Shown: positions 52,544-61,549 of the stretch, piece by piece | How positions within the stretch are numbered: position 1 is the stretch's first letter | Layout of the letters: the number at the start of each line of letters is the position of its first letter | NCBI GenBank assembly: GCA_009744235.1 | Contig: WPHV01000014.1 | Location: 1-64,000 of the forward strand | DNA: 64,000 nucleotides | From: Gillisella vitis | GTDB taxonomy: Bacteria > Pseudomonadota > Alphaproteobacteria > Rhizobiales > Rhizobiaceae | Reading direction: 5' to 3' | The notes under the pieces: generated by a model | The model's input: only the letters and a program-made list of their open reading frames with translations | Databases searched by the model: none | Told to the model about the DNA's origin: nothing | Made by a program: the position numbers and the translations under genes

Positions 52544-52559
52544 TTGCACGTTCTTGCAC
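52544..52559. promoter_or_regulatory. candidate DeoR operator in the divergent promoter
   Basis: TTGCAC occurs at 52544 and 52554, a 10-bp pitch placing both on one face of the helix; ATTGTT words flank it. It lies 25-41 bp upstream of the DeoR start and about 90 bp before the MFS start. Confidence 0.5.
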
Positions 52560-52647
52560 ATTGTTCCTTGTTCTGTAAAGAGTGGAGCGCAAAGAACGCT
52601 GCGTGTCCTTCGCGCAATCTAACTTTATGTATTCCGGAGCACTTTGA

Positions 52648-53823
52648 ATGCCTCAATCACAGACCCGTACCGAACGCCCTCTCTCTGGAGGACGGCAGCA
52701 ATGGGCTACCCGTGCTGGATTCCTCATTGCTGGGTCAGCTATGGCGAACTGGGCACCTTTGGTGCCTATTGCCAAGGCCCGAATTGGGGTCGATGACGGC
52801 ACACTTGGCCTGCTGCTGTTATGCTTAGGCCTTGGCTCCATCGTTGCCATGCCAATGGTCGGGATTCTGGCGGGTCGCTTCGGGTGCCGGGCCGTCATCC
52901 TAGCGAGTACACTGGTTCTTGCCCTCGTGCTGCCATTGCTCGCTGTTGTTGACTCGATCCCGGGCATGGCGATCGTACTGGCGCTGTTTGGGGCGAGCAT
53001 CGGGGCTGTGGATGTCGCGATCAACATCCAGGCGGTCATGGTCGAGAAGGATAGCAAGCGCAACATGATGTCCGGCTTCCACGGTCTCTTCAGCGTGGGT
53101 GGCATTGTCGGCGCAGGCGGCATGAGCCTTCTGCTTGGGGCCGGTACCTCGCCATGGGTAGCAACGTTAATGTTCAGCGCGCTGCTGCTCGTCCTGCTGG
53201 CGCTGTCCACCCAGGGCCTACTGCCCTATGGAAATCAAGAAACCGAGCACACACCGCTATTCACCCTGCCGCGCGGTATCGTCGCATTCATCGGCCTACT
53301 ATGTTTCCTGGTTTTTCTTGGCGAGGGTGCGGTCCTCGACTGGAGCGCGCTCTTCCTCATTGGCACCCACCTGGTCGATCCGGCTCAGGCCGGCTTTGGA
53401 TATACGATGTTCGCTCTCGCAATGACAGCCGGTCGCCTGACGGGCGACTGGATCGTCAGATCGCTCGGTAGCATGAAGGTCGTGGTGAGTGGTGGCCTGC
53501 TCGCCGCGCTAGGGTTTACGCTCACAGTCCTAGCTCCTAATCAACCGTTGGCTTTTTTCGGTTTCCTGCTGGTGGGCCTTGGGGCTTCTAATATCGTGCC
53601 GGTGCTGTTCACCGCCGCTGGGCAGCAAACCCTGATGCCACCGAGCCAAGCGATCGCAGCGATCACCACGATCGGTTATTCTGGAATGCTTGTCGGCCCC
53701 GCTACCATTGGCTTTGTTGCAAAGCACTGGAATTTGAGTGCCGCATTCGTCCTAATTGGCGTTGGCATGGCGTTCGTTGCTCTCACTTGGCCGCTGACCG
53801 CACGGCACCGGGGTAAGCGCTAG
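52648..53823 (+). CDS. MFS transporter
   Basis: A 391-residue major facilitator with 12 predicted helices. The loop 2-3 type motif appears as GILAGRFGCRAV (about 68-79), and the second half begins at about residue 205. Sequence style (ATRAGFLIAGSAMANWAPLV) matches MFS members that accompany DeoR regulators. Probably a sugar or drug transporter. Followed by a short dispersed repeat (GGGAAAAGTGG and its partner) at 53826-53875. Confidence 0.88.
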   Translation: MPQSQTRTERPLSGGRQQWATRAGFLIAGSAMANWAPLVPIAKARIGVDDGTLGLLLLCLGLGSIVAMPMVGILAGRFGCRAVILASTLVLALVLPLLAVVDSIPGMAIVLALFGASIGAVDVAINIQAVMVEKDSKRNMMSGFHGLFSVGGIVGAGGMSLLLGAGTSPWVATLMFSALLLVLLALSTQGLLPYGNQETEHTPLFTLPRGIVAFIGLLCFLVFLGEGAVLDWSALFLIGTHLVDPAQAGFGYTMFALAMTAGRLTGDWIVRSLGSMKVVVSGGLLAALGFTLTVLAPNQPLAFFGFLLVGLGASNIVPVLFTAAGQQTLMPPSQAIAAITTIGYSGMLVGPATIGFVAKHWNLSAAFVLIGVGMAFVALTWPLTARHRGKR

Positions 53824-53825
53824 AG

Positions 53826-53875
53826 TTTGGCAGGGAAAAGTGGAACCCGATTTTCCCGAAAAGACAAACGAAAAC
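53826..53875 (+). repeat. short dispersed repeat, copy 1
   Basis: GAGTTTGGCAGGGAAAAGTG and GATTTTCCC-GACAAA words recur in 59689-59740 in the same order, with changes. Typical short repeated palindromic word of rhizobial intergenic DNA. Confidence 0.5.
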
Positions 53876-53938
53876 CCTTTGCATCGTGCATCTCAGATAT
53901 CCGATAAAGCACTTGATTCCGCAGGCCAACTCGACGCC

Positions 53939-54391
53939 TCAATCCCCCAACTCAGGACGATCACCCAGCCCACCCCCCTCCTCCCTCAAAAACCGCCGCA
54001 CCCGAGCCAGCGCATCAGCCGGATCGGATTTGCGGTGGTATTCTTCCAGGATGATTTGCTCGATTTTTTGGCGGGTTTCCAGGTTGCTGCGCGCCGGGTC
54101 GTCCGGGGGCATCAGCCTGCGGCGGGCTTCTTCCAGGCGGTGTTGAAGGTCGGTGGTGGCTTCGAGGATGGTGCTGTCGATGCTGGCTGGCGGGTCATCC
54201 GGCTGCGGTTCCAGCAGGTCGAAGGCGACCGGGCGTGGCAGGTCTCGCCGCAGCGCCAGCCGGTAGCGCAGCAGCAGGGCCAGCACGCCCATTGCGAAAA
54301 CCGGTGGCATGATGATGGCTATCGCCTTCACCCAATCGGCCATGGATTGCCATGTATCGAAAATATCGGCCCAGACATTATAATCGGCCAT
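53939..54391 (-). CDS. hypothetical membrane-anchored protein
   Basis: A 150-residue protein with a membrane helix at about residues 22-44 (AIAIIMPPVFAMGVLALLL) followed by a cytoplasmic basic and helical tail. The tail has two long helices (EATTDLQHRLEEARRRL and TRQKIEQIILEEYHRK). ATG 54391 follows GGGAGGAA. No known family; convergent with the MFS gene. Confidence 0.65.
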   Translation of the reverse strand: MADYNVWADIFDTWQSMADWVKAIAIIMPPVFAMGVLALLLRYRLALRRDLPRPVAFDLLEPQPDDPPASIDSTILEATTDLQHRLEEARRRLMPPDDPARSNLETRQKIEQIILEEYHRKSDPADALARVRRFLREEGGGLGDRPELGD

Positions 54392-55090
54392 CGTCCATTC
54401 CTCCCGCACTTGTGAGCCAAGCGATCACCGGAGGATTTTGCCCTCTGGTGATCGGGGAGTTCGAAAGCCGCAAACAGACGACTGCCTTGGCCTTTAAGCC
54501 GAAGCTCTGGACATGCACCAAGGCCTCCCCGACCATAGAAGGATGGAGAGTGGACCGTATAGACATAGTCCACCGCCTCAGCCACAAACCTATGGCTGAG
54601 GGGTGTCATTTAACGACCGACACCGGCCGCTGTTTGAGGAGTTTCGATACTCCAGGACCAGCGCGTTACAACTGGTCCCGCAACTGGTTTAGCGTATAAC
54701 GGGTGGAGAGGGGAAGCGGATTTTGAGGGACTTCCGTTGAAATCATCAGGAAGAATGGTAGAGGGTTAGCCTGTTGAATATATGTCAGAAAATGGCTGCA
54801 TTCGGTATCGTCACGGTGGAAAGGTTTTGCCGTGAGGTTTGCCCCCCTCTGCCTTGCCAGGCATCTCCCCCTCAAGGGGGGAGATCGGCCCGGGGATGGC
54901 CGCTCGCTTTCTATCGCCTGTAGAAGGCTTCGGAAATCACGGCCTTTTCTGAGGCATGGACGCCAACGCCTATCCGATCTCCCTCCTTGAGGGGGAGATG
55001 TCTGGCAGGACAGAGGGGGGTAAGCCACGGATAAAATAGCAGCGTCACATACTTTACGTAATCCTAGTTGTACGTATTGAAGCCGTACGA
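54392..55090. other. gap with a MITE-like element
   Basis: Holds no supported gene. The MITE-like copy at 54842-55021 occupies the middle, and several open frames there are repeat-derived. Confidence 0.55.
54842..55021. repeat. MITE-like element with terminal inverted repeats, copy 2
   Basis: Arms start CCCCCCTCTGCCTTGCCAGG and end in GACAGAGGGGGGT. Length (180 bp) and both ends match copy 1 at 50841-51023, while the interior sequence differs. No open frame inside codes for a transposase. Confidence 0.75.
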
Positions 55091-55119
55091 TTGACTTAAG
55101 ACTGGACTTCCCATACGTT
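55091..55119 (+). promoter_or_regulatory. promoter of the DUF1778/GNAT toxin-antitoxin operon
   Basis: TTGACT and TACGTT are 17 bp apart; the start point would be about 20 bp before the antitoxin ATG. GTACG/CGTAC words at about 55070-55090 just upstream may be the antitoxin operator. Confidence 0.65.
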
Positions 55120-55144
55120 AGGAATGGGACGAATGGAGGCTTTC

Positions 55145-55423
55145 ATGCCAAGAGCAGTGGTCGAAGATAACGAGCGGATGAGCTTGCGTATTGCAGCAAC
55201 GGCGAAATCCAAGCTGATGCGGGCAGCGATATTGCGCAATACCGACCTGACCAATTTCGTGACCCAATCCGCCCTGCGAGAAGCGGAAGCGGTGATTGCG
55301 GAAGCGGAGGCCGTCACGGTATCGGAGCACGACTATCTGCGCATCCTCAACCTGCTGGAAAACCCACCAAAGCCCAATGCCAAGCTGCGGGCGGCAATCG
55401 AAGCGCTGCCGGACACTCTATGA
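55145..55423 (+). CDS. DUF1778 (TacA-type) antitoxin
   Basis: A 92-residue ribbon-helix-helix antitoxin. RHH at about residues 8-45 (NERMSLRIAATAKSKLMRAA, DLTNFVTQSAL); the rest is a helical toxin-binding tail. ATG 55145 has GGAGG upstream; the ATG 21 bp earlier is less likely because transcription begins near it. ATGA overlap with the toxin. Confidence 0.88.
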   Translation: MPRAVVEDNERMSLRIAATAKSKLMRAAILRNTDLTNFVTQSALREAEAVIAEAEAVTVSEHDYLRILNLLENPPKPNAKLRAAIEALPDTL

Positions 55424-55947
55424 GCATTCCGCCATGGCATGAGGAAGCGATCCAGAAATCTCATGATCGGGCTTCCTTCGATTGCGGCGATGGACCAATG
55501 AACGCATTTCTGCAACGCTTTGCACGGCAAGGCCACGAGCAGAATGCGGCCAAGACCTTCTGCGCAATAGACAATGCAATACCGAATCGCATCCTTGGCT
55601 TTTACACCGTAGCGCCAGCGTCTGTTGCGCATGAGACCGTGCCTGTGGCAATGACCAGGGGACTGGCACGGCACGACGTACCCGGTTTCCGGCTTGCCCG
55701 ACTGGCAACAGATCAAACCATGGCGCGGCAAGGGCTGGGAGGGCAATTGCTTGCTGCTGCCGCCCTGCGCTGTTTGCGGCTCGCCAGTGAAGGCGGCGGC
55801 ATTCTGCTGGTGATCGACGCCAAAAGCCAGCGCGCCGCCGACTGGTACGCCTCTTTTGGGGCAGAGCCCCTTCAAGGCAAGCCTCTGACCCTCGTTATGT
55901 CGCTCGCCACCTTCGCCCCTGATTTGCGCGCCAAAGGCTTGCTGTAG
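55420..55947 (+). CDS. TacT-type GNAT toxin
   Basis: A 175-residue GNAT toxin of the TacAT class, which acetylates charged tRNA. Acetyl-CoA loop QGLGGQLLAAAALRC (about 107-120), preceded by FRLARLATD, and the catalytic tyrosine in ADWYASFGAEPL (about 147-158). Type II toxin-antitoxin partner of the gene before it. Confidence 0.88.
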   Translation: MSIPPWHEEAIQKSHDRASFDCGDGPMNAFLQRFARQGHEQNAAKTFCAIDNAIPNRILGFYTVAPASVAHETVPVAMTRGLARHDVPGFRLARLATDQTMARQGLGGQLLAAAALRCLRLASEGGGILLVIDAKSQRAADWYASFGAEPLQGKPLTLVMSLATFAPDLRAKGLL

Positions 55948-56013
55948 GAAGAAATTGAGGCCGGAGGTGGTTACGCTCCCGAGGATGCTGCGACCGCGGA
56001 TTTCTCAGCAAAA

Positions 56014-56041
56014 AAGCGGACCGGTTTCCCGATCCGCTTCT
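56014..56041 (+). terminator. stem-loop after the TacAT operon
   Basis: AAGCGGA and TCCGCTT pair across CCGGTTTCCCGA, followed by CTCTTATG; weak T-run. Confidence 0.55.
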
Positions 56042-56085
56042 CTTATGTCGTTAAGCAACTGCGAGGTCAGCTTTAGAATTGCCGA

Positions 56086-56180
56086 TGGCGTGGCGAAAAT
56101 GGTGATTTCGAGAACCGGAGCGTACTCAAGTACGTGAGCCTAGGTAAGCGCAGAAATTGCCATTTGCAGCCCGCCAGCGG
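56086..56180 (+). repeat. dispersed hairpin-type repeat, copy 2
   Basis: TGGCGAAAATGGTGATTTCG and CAGAAATTGCCATTTGCAGC as imperfect arms, with CTCAAGTACGTGAG between them. The copy at 34838-34940 shares arms but has a different middle. Confidence 0.65.
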
Positions 56181-56193
56181 TAATTCTGGCTGC

Positions 56194-57201
56194 TTAGATC
56201 AGCTTGCCCATGGCGACGGCGGTGTCGGCCATGCGGTTGGAGAAGCCCCATTCGTTGTCGTACCACGACAGGATGCGTACCAGCTTGCCGCCGTCCATGA
56301 CCTTGGTCTGGTCGCCGGAGAAGGTCGAGGAATGGCTGTCGTGGTTGAAGTCGATGGAAACCAGCGGCTCTTCGGTATAGCCGAGAATGCCCTTCAACTC
56401 GCCTTCCGACGCTGCCTTGATGGCGGCGTTGATTTCTTCCTTGGTGACCGTGCGACCGGGGATGAACTTCAGGTCAACAACCGAGACGTTCGGGGTCGGA
56501 ACGCGGATGGCAGAACCGTCCAGCTTGCCCTTCAGTTCCGGCAGAACCAGGCCAACGGCCTTGGCGGCACCGGTCGAGGTCGGGATCATCGACAGCGCAG
56601 CAGCGCGGGCGCGGTGCAGGTCCTTGTGCATCGTATCCAGCGTCGGCTGGTCGCCGGTGTAGGAATGGATGGTGGTCATGTAGCCGCTTTCGATACCGAC
56701 GAGCTTTTGCAGCACGTAGGCAACCGGCGCCAGGCAATTGGTGGTGCAGGACGCGTTGGAAACGACCAGGTCGTCCTTGGTCAGCGTGTTGTGGTTGACG
56801 CCATAAACGATGGTCTTGTCGGCACCGTCAGCAGGCGCCGAGACCAGCACGCGCTTCGAGCCATTGGCCAGGTGCAGCGATGCCTTTTCCTTGGCGGTGA
56901 AAATGCCGGTGCATTCCAGCGCGATATCGACATTGCTCCAGGGCAGATCCTTGGGATCGCGAACCGCGGTCACCTTGATCGGCGCGCGGCCATCGATGAT
57001 GATGCTGTCGCCTTCGACCTTGACGGTCGAGGGGAAACGGCCATGGACGCTGTCATAGCGCAGCAGATGCGCATTGGTTTCGACCGGGCCAAGATCGTTG
57101 ATGGCCACGACCTCAATGTCGGTCCGACCGGATTCGATGATACCGCGCAGCACATTGCGGCCGATACGGCCAAAGCCGTTAATGGCAACTTTCACAGTCA
57201 T
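56194..57201 (-). CDS. gap: glyceraldehyde-3-phosphate dehydrogenase
   Basis: A 335-residue GAPDH. NAD-binding Rossmann start INGFGRIGRNVLR (about 7-19), active-site Cys in SNASCTTNCLAPV (about 150), and the phosphate-binding and C-terminal WYDNEWGFSNRMAD motif. Converts glyceraldehyde-3-phosphate to 1,3-bisphosphoglycerate. Lies 198 bp from tkt on the same strand; the intergenic G/C-rich piece includes a hairpin. Confidence 0.97.
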   Translation of the reverse strand: MTVKVAINGFGRIGRNVLRGIIESGRTDIEVVAINDLGPVETNAHLLRYDSVHGRFPSTVKVEGDSIIIDGRAPIKVTAVRDPKDLPWSNVDIALECTGIFTAKEKASLHLANGSKRVLVSAPADGADKTIVYGVNHNTLTKDDLVVSNASCTTNCLAPVAYVLQKLVGIESGYMTTIHSYTGDQPTLDTMHKDLHRARAAALSMIPTSTGAAKAVGLVLPELKGKLDGSAIRVPTPNVSVVDLKFIPGRTVTKEEINAAIKAASEGELKGILGYTEEPLVSIDFNHDSHSSTFSGDQTKVMDGGKLVRILSWYDNEWGFSNRMADTAVAMGKLI

Positions 57202-57399
57202 TGCTTAACTCCCGCTTGTCGGATGGCTCCGGGCTGCTGGGTCGCCCCCGGAGCGGTGATGGTCTGGAACGGCGCGACGATGGCCAAGTGGTTCTCGCCT
57301 TGGGCAGCCCCAGGCATTGGGTAAAGGCACTCATGTGGTCAAGGCGTTCAGGCAAGCCCGAAGAGAAGCGGGCCCGCCAGACCCGCTTTTAATGCCTCT

Positions 57400-59376
57400 T
57401 CAGGAAAGCTTGGCTTCAGCCGCTTCGACAATCGCTTCGACGGTGATGCCGAAATGCTTGTACAATTCCTTGTAGGGGCCGGAAGCACCGAAGGACTTCA
57501 TGCCGATAAAGGTGCCGTGCGAGCCGATGATCTCATCCCAGCCCTGACGGATCGCCGCTTCAACGCCGATCTTGACCGGAGCCGTGCCGATCACCGCGTT
57601 GCGGTATTCCTCTGGCTGTTCAAAGAACAGTTCGAAGCACGGCACGGAAACGACGCGAGCGGCAATGCCCTTGGCGGCGAGCGCCGCGCGCGCCTGGATC
57701 GCCAGTTCGACTTCCGAACCGGTGGCAAAGATCGACACCTTGGCATCGGCAGCGCCGAGCAGCTCATAGCCGCCCTTGGCCGACAGATTTTCCGCCGAAT
57801 ATTCGGTGCGGGCCGCGATCAGGTTCTGACGGGTCAGCGCAATGCCGGACGGACGATCCGTATGGGTCAAGGCGATCTGCCAGCATTCCGCCACTTCGGT
57901 GGCATCGGCCGGGCGGAACATCATCAGGTTGGGGATGGCGCGCAATGCAGCCATCTGCTCAACCGGCTGGTGGGTCGGGCCATCTTCGCCAAGACCGATG
58001 GAATCATGGGTCAGAACGTGAATGACGCGAATACCCATCAAGGAGGCCAGACGGATCGACGGACGGCAATAATCCGAGAAGATCAGGAAGCCGCCGGAAT
58101 AAGGAATGAGACCGCCATGCAGGGCGATGCCGTTCATCGCCGCCGCCATGCCATGCTCACGAATGCCCCAATGCACGTAACGGCCCGAGAAATCGGTCGG
58201 GGTGATCGACGCAGTCTGGCTGGTCTTGGTGTTGTTGGAGCCGGTCAGGTCGGCGGAACCGCCGAGCGTCTCGATCACCACGCCATTGATCACTTCCAGC
58301 GCATCCTCGGAGGATTTGCGGGTGGCAAGGGTCGGCTTGCTCTCGGCCAGCTTCTTCTTATAGGCGTCGATGGCAGCATCGAAGCCTTCAGGCAGCTTGC
58401 CAGCGAAGCGGCGGGTGAACTCGGCCTTGTGATCGGAGCCTTCCAGAACTTTTTCCCATTCGGCACGTGTGGAGGCACCACGCGCACCGGCTTCGCGCCA
58501 GGCGTCCAGCACATCGGCAGGCACGTGGAAAGGCTCGTCGGCCCAGCCCAGCGCCTTGCGGGTGGCGGCAATTTCGTCGGCACCGAGCGGCGAACCGTGC
58601 ACCTTATGGGTGCCCGCCTTGTTGGGAGAACCAAAACCGATCACCGTCTTGCAGGCGATCATCGTTGGCTTTTCGGACAGCTGGGCGGCGGACAGTGCAG
58701 CCGAAATCGCTTCCGGGTCGTGACCGTCAACAGCCATCGTGTTCCAGCCCGAAGCGCGGAACCGGCCATGCTGGTCGGTGCTGTCGGCCAGCGAAATCGC
58801 GCCGTCGATGGAAATGCCGTTATCGTCCCAGAGCACGATCAGCTTGTTGAGCTTCAGATGGCCAGCCAGCGAAATCGCTTCCTGGCTGATGCCTTCCATC
58901 AGGCAGCCATCGCCAACGATGGCATAGGTGTGGTGATGCATCAGATCGCTGCCGAATTCGGACGCCAGCTTCTTTTCAGCAATCGCCATGCCGACGGCAT
59001 TGGCGATGCCCTGGCCGAGCGGGCCGGTCGTCGTCTCGATGCCTGACAAATGGCCATATTCCGGGTGACCCGCAGTTTTGGAGCCGATCTGACGGAAATT
59101 TTTGATGTCGTCGATGCTGATATCTTCATAGCCGGTCAAATAGAGCAGCGAATAGAGCAGCATAGAGCCGTGGCCAGCCGACAGCACGAAACGGTCGCGA
59201 TTGGCCCATGTCGGCGCCTTGGGATCAAAATTCAAAAAGCGGGTAAACAGCACCGTCGCGACATCGGCCATGCCCATTGGCATGCCAGGATGGCCGGAAT
59301 TGGCCTTTTCGACCGCATCCATGGACAAAAATCGGATCGCATTGGCCATCCGGTTGTGCTTTTCGGGAGAAATCAT
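57400..59376 (-). CDS. tkt: transketolase
   Basis: A 658-residue transketolase. Thiamine diphosphate half: MANAIRFLSMDAVEKANSGH to HPEYGHLSGIETTTGPLGQG and GDGCLMEGISQEA; pyrimidine half: SGGFLIFSDYCRPSIRLASL and HDSIGLGEDGPTHQPVEQMA. Interconverts pentose-phosphate and glycolytic sugars, upstream of gap in the same direction. ATG 59376 chosen; the longer reading adds 30 odd codons. Confidence 0.96.
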   Translation of the reverse strand: MISPEKHNRMANAIRFLSMDAVEKANSGHPGMPMGMADVATVLFTRFLNFDPKAPTWANRDRFVLSAGHGSMLLYSLLYLTGYEDISIDDIKNFRQIGSKTAGHPEYGHLSGIETTTGPLGQGIANAVGMAIAEKKLASEFGSDLMHHHTYAIVGDGCLMEGISQEAISLAGHLKLNKLIVLWDDNGISIDGAISLADSTDQHGRFRASGWNTMAVDGHDPEAISAALSAAQLSEKPTMIACKTVIGFGSPNKAGTHKVHGSPLGADEIAATRKALGWADEPFHVPADVLDAWREAGARGASTRAEWEKVLEGSDHKAEFTRRFAGKLPEGFDAAIDAYKKKLAESKPTLATRKSSEDALEVINGVVIETLGGSADLTGSNNTKTSQTASITPTDFSGRYVHWGIREHGMAAAMNGIALHGGLIPYSGGFLIFSDYCRPSIRLASLMGIRVIHVLTHDSIGLGEDGPTHQPVEQMAALRAIPNLMMFRPADATEVAECWQIALTHTDRPSGIALTRQNLIAARTEYSAENLSAKGGYELLGAADAKVSIFATGSEVELAIQARAALAAKGIAARVVSVPCFELFFEQPEEYRNAVIGTAPVKIGVEAAIRQGWDEIIGSHGTFIGMKSFGASGPYKELYKHFGITVEAIVEAAEAKLS

Positions 59377-59826
59377 GACTGTTCCGCCTGTTCCGGGTCT
59401 CGATGGACGAACGCCGTTCGGGCGAACGTCAGAAAGTGGGTGATCCTTAACATCTAGGACGGGCAAGTCAATAAATTGAGGCCGGGTGATTGCGTGGAAG
59501 GCATTATTTCAGTTTTTGCCTTAATATTGATCATTGTCTCGTATTGATGCGCGCCATGGACGGCAGCGGGTCTACTCGTCCACAAGCATGACACAGTGAA
59601 AAGCCGGGGTTTGTTGACGCCAGCTACAGGCAATGACTAATGTCGCATGAGAAGGATGGGGGCCAAAGGGTCGATTCGGCTTGCCTTTTGGAGTTTGTCA
59701 GGGAAAAATGAGGCCGGTTTTCCAAAACGACAAAGACGAGCAAGAATATCTGGGACGACCAAGAGCATCTGGAGGCTTTCCGGTTCGAACAGAGCCTGAA
59801 AACTTCATCAGCCGGGGCAGAGAGAG
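59377..59826. other. gap between tkt and the DUF4164 gene
   Basis: No gene. Divergent promoter region and second copy of the GGGAAAA-type short repeat (about 59689-59740). A/T-rich word TTAATATTGATCATTG near 59521. Confidence 0.5.
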
Positions 59827-60096
59827 ATGGCGACGGATAAAGCGGAAGCTGCGCTCGGCGCATTGAAACAGGCCATTTCCGGCCTGGAAAATGCCATAGA
59901 CATGCGACTGGAACTGCAACGCGCCAATGGCGAGGTGGAGCAGGAGGTGAAGCGCGTCCATATCGACCGCGCCCGTCTTGCCCAGGAACTTGACCAATCG
60001 CAATTTCGGGCCAACCGGCTGGAAGAGGTCAATCGCGAAGTCTCGCGCCGCCTAGTCACCGCAATGGAAACCATCAGGGCCGTACTGGACCGTTAG
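59827..60096 (+). CDS. DUF4164 family coiled-coil protein
   Basis: An 89-residue protein, nearly all one long coiled coil (KRVHIDRARLAQELDQSQFR). Alphaproteobacteria place such a gene directly before zapA, so it likely functions with cell division, although unproven. Ribosome site AGAGAGAG. Confidence 0.85.
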   Translation: MATDKAEAALGALKQAISGLENAIDMRLELQRANGEVEQEVKRVHIDRARLAQELDQSQFRANRLEEVNREVSRRLVTAMETIRAVLDR

Positions 60097-60132
60097 GCCA
60101 GCCTCGCCTCACTCAGGGATCATTCGACAGAC

Positions 60133-60498
60133 ATGGCACAAGTCACGGTCACCATCGATGGAAAAGCCTATCGCATGGCCTGCGAGGAAGGACAGGAAAA
60201 CCACCTGACCGATCTGGCCAGCCAGTTCGACCGTTATGTCAGCCACCTCAAAAGCCAGTTCGGTGAAATCGGCGACCTGCGCGTTACCGTGATGGCGGGC
60301 ATCATGGTCATGGACGAATTGTCCGAGCTGAAACGCCGGATTGCCTCCGCCGAAGCCACCTCAGCCGGCGCTATCGGCCGTGAAGACGACATCCTCGCCG
60401 CCATCACGGAATTGACCGAGCGCCTCAACGGCCTGACCCGCAAACTGACCGAAAAGCCGCAGGCTGCGGCCAGCCCAACTGAAAACCAGCACCACTGA
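60133..60498 (+). CDS. zapA: ZapA, cell division protein
   Basis: A 121-residue ZapA. Starts MAQVTVTIDGKAYRMACEEG with the family globular head, then a coiled-coil dimer stalk (about 70-115). ZapA cross-links FtsZ filaments. Just upstream of 6S RNA, as in most Alphaproteobacteria. Confidence 0.95.
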   Translation: MAQVTVTIDGKAYRMACEEGQENHLTDLASQFDRYVSHLKSQFGEIGDLRVTVMAGIMVMDELSELKRRIASAEATSAGAIGREDDILAAITELTERLNGLTRKLTEKPQAAASPTENQHH

Positions 60499-60562
60499 AA
60501 TAAACATGGCTGCAACCGCCAGCACCACTGGCGCAAGGACCGGAATGCGCCTATATCAGTTA

Positions 60563-60720
60563 TGCGGTCTGCGCCTCTCGACAGGAACACACAATCCCTG
60601 GGGCCATACCCGATCTTGAGGGAGCTGTCCCTGTTCGGACCCGTGGGTTCGGACATACGGCGCCCACCTACTTTGTAGGCTCCCAGGATCGCAAAAATCC
60701 ATCGGTTGCGTGGACCGCAC
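60563..60720 (+). ncRNA. ssrS: 6S RNA
   Basis: About 157 nt. The ends pair as TGCGGTC (60563-) and GACCGCA (-60719), followed by TTTT. The middle shows the typical bubble-flanking motifs CCCTGGGGCCATACC and GAGGGAGCTGTCCCTG, and GGACCCGTGGGTTCGGAC, resembling the alphaproteobacterial 6S class. Position after zapA supports it. It binds the RNA polymerase housekeeping holoenzyme in stationary phase. Ends estimated. Confidence 0.85.
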
Positions 60721-60843
60721 TTTTCCCTTTCATCAGTTTCAGACAGGTTTGACGCAGCTATCGCTTCGTTTAAAACGGCTTGCTTTCAAAGCGGCGGGCG
60801 CGGCACAATGCATGGTACTGCTGCATAATTCTCGGAAACAGCC

Positions 60844-61482
60844 ATGTACCAGCCACCTCATTTTCGCCAGACCGACCACGAAGCGCTTTGCCAGTTCATC
60901 ATGGCACAGCCGCTTGCCCTGCTGATCACTTCTGGAAGCGGCGGATTGATCGCCAATCCCCTGCCCTTCTTCCTGTTGCGCGGTAACGACACGCAGCCGG
61001 ACCGGCTGCTGGCCCATATGGCGCGCGCCAATCCGCAATGGCAGGCCATCGACGCAGGAGACGAGGTTCTCGTCGCTTTCATGGGCTCTGATCATTACAT
61101 CTCCCCCAATTGGTATCCCAGCAAGCAGGAGACCGGCAAAGTCGTGCCGACCTGGAATTACCAGACCGTGCAGGTCAAAGGCATGGCAAAAGCCCATCAG
61201 GACCCCGCCTGGCTGCTGGCGCAAGTCCGGTTACTGACCAATCAGATGGAAGCCTCCGGTCCTCGCCCATGGGCTGTCGATGACGCACCGGACAATTTCG
61301 TCGCAGCCCAGATGCGCGGCATCGTCGGGATCGAAGTGCAAATGTCCAGTCTGGAGGGCAAGCTGAAGGCCAGCCAGAACCGAACCGACATCGACCGGCA
61401 AGGCGTGCTGGATGGACTTGGCGGGCAACAAACGCCCCATGCCGACGCCATGGCCGCGCTGATGCGTCGCGCCAAGAGCTAA
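60844..61482 (+). CDS. PaiB-like FMN-binding protein
   Basis: A 212-residue PaiB/FMN-binding split-barrel protein. MYQPPHFRQTDHEALCQFIM is the family opening, and YISPNWYPSKQETGKVVPTW the core signature. Named after a Bacillus protease regulator, function here unclear. It stands with the chemoreceptor between 6S RNA and the 5-formyltetrahydrofolate cyclo-ligase gene. Confidence 0.9.
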   Translation: MYQPPHFRQTDHEALCQFIMAQPLALLITSGSGGLIANPLPFFLLRGNDTQPDRLLAHMARANPQWQAIDAGDEVLVAFMGSDHYISPNWYPSKQETGKVVPTWNYQTVQVKGMAKAHQDPAWLLAQVRLLTNQMEASGPRPWAVDDAPDNFVAAQMRGIVGIEVQMSSLEGKLKASQNRTDIDRQGVLDGLGGQQTPHADAMAALMRRAKS

Positions 61483-61503
61483 GTCTAAAGGGAAAGAAAT
61501 ATC

Positions 61504-61543
61504 GCGGCAGCTTCCATCCTGTCGAAACGATGGAAGCTGCCGC
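61504..61543. terminator. perfect 15-bp hairpin between paiB-like and chemoreceptor genes
   Basis: GCGGCAGCTTCCATC and GATGGAAGCTGCCGC are exact reverse complements around a ten-base loop. It lies between two convergent genes and would end both; T-runs are short. Confidence 0.75.
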
Positions 61544-61549
61544 TACTGC

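Noticed and set aside
57454..59046. 530-codon open frame opposite tkt
   Set aside because: Antisense shadow; tkt on the other strand is complete.
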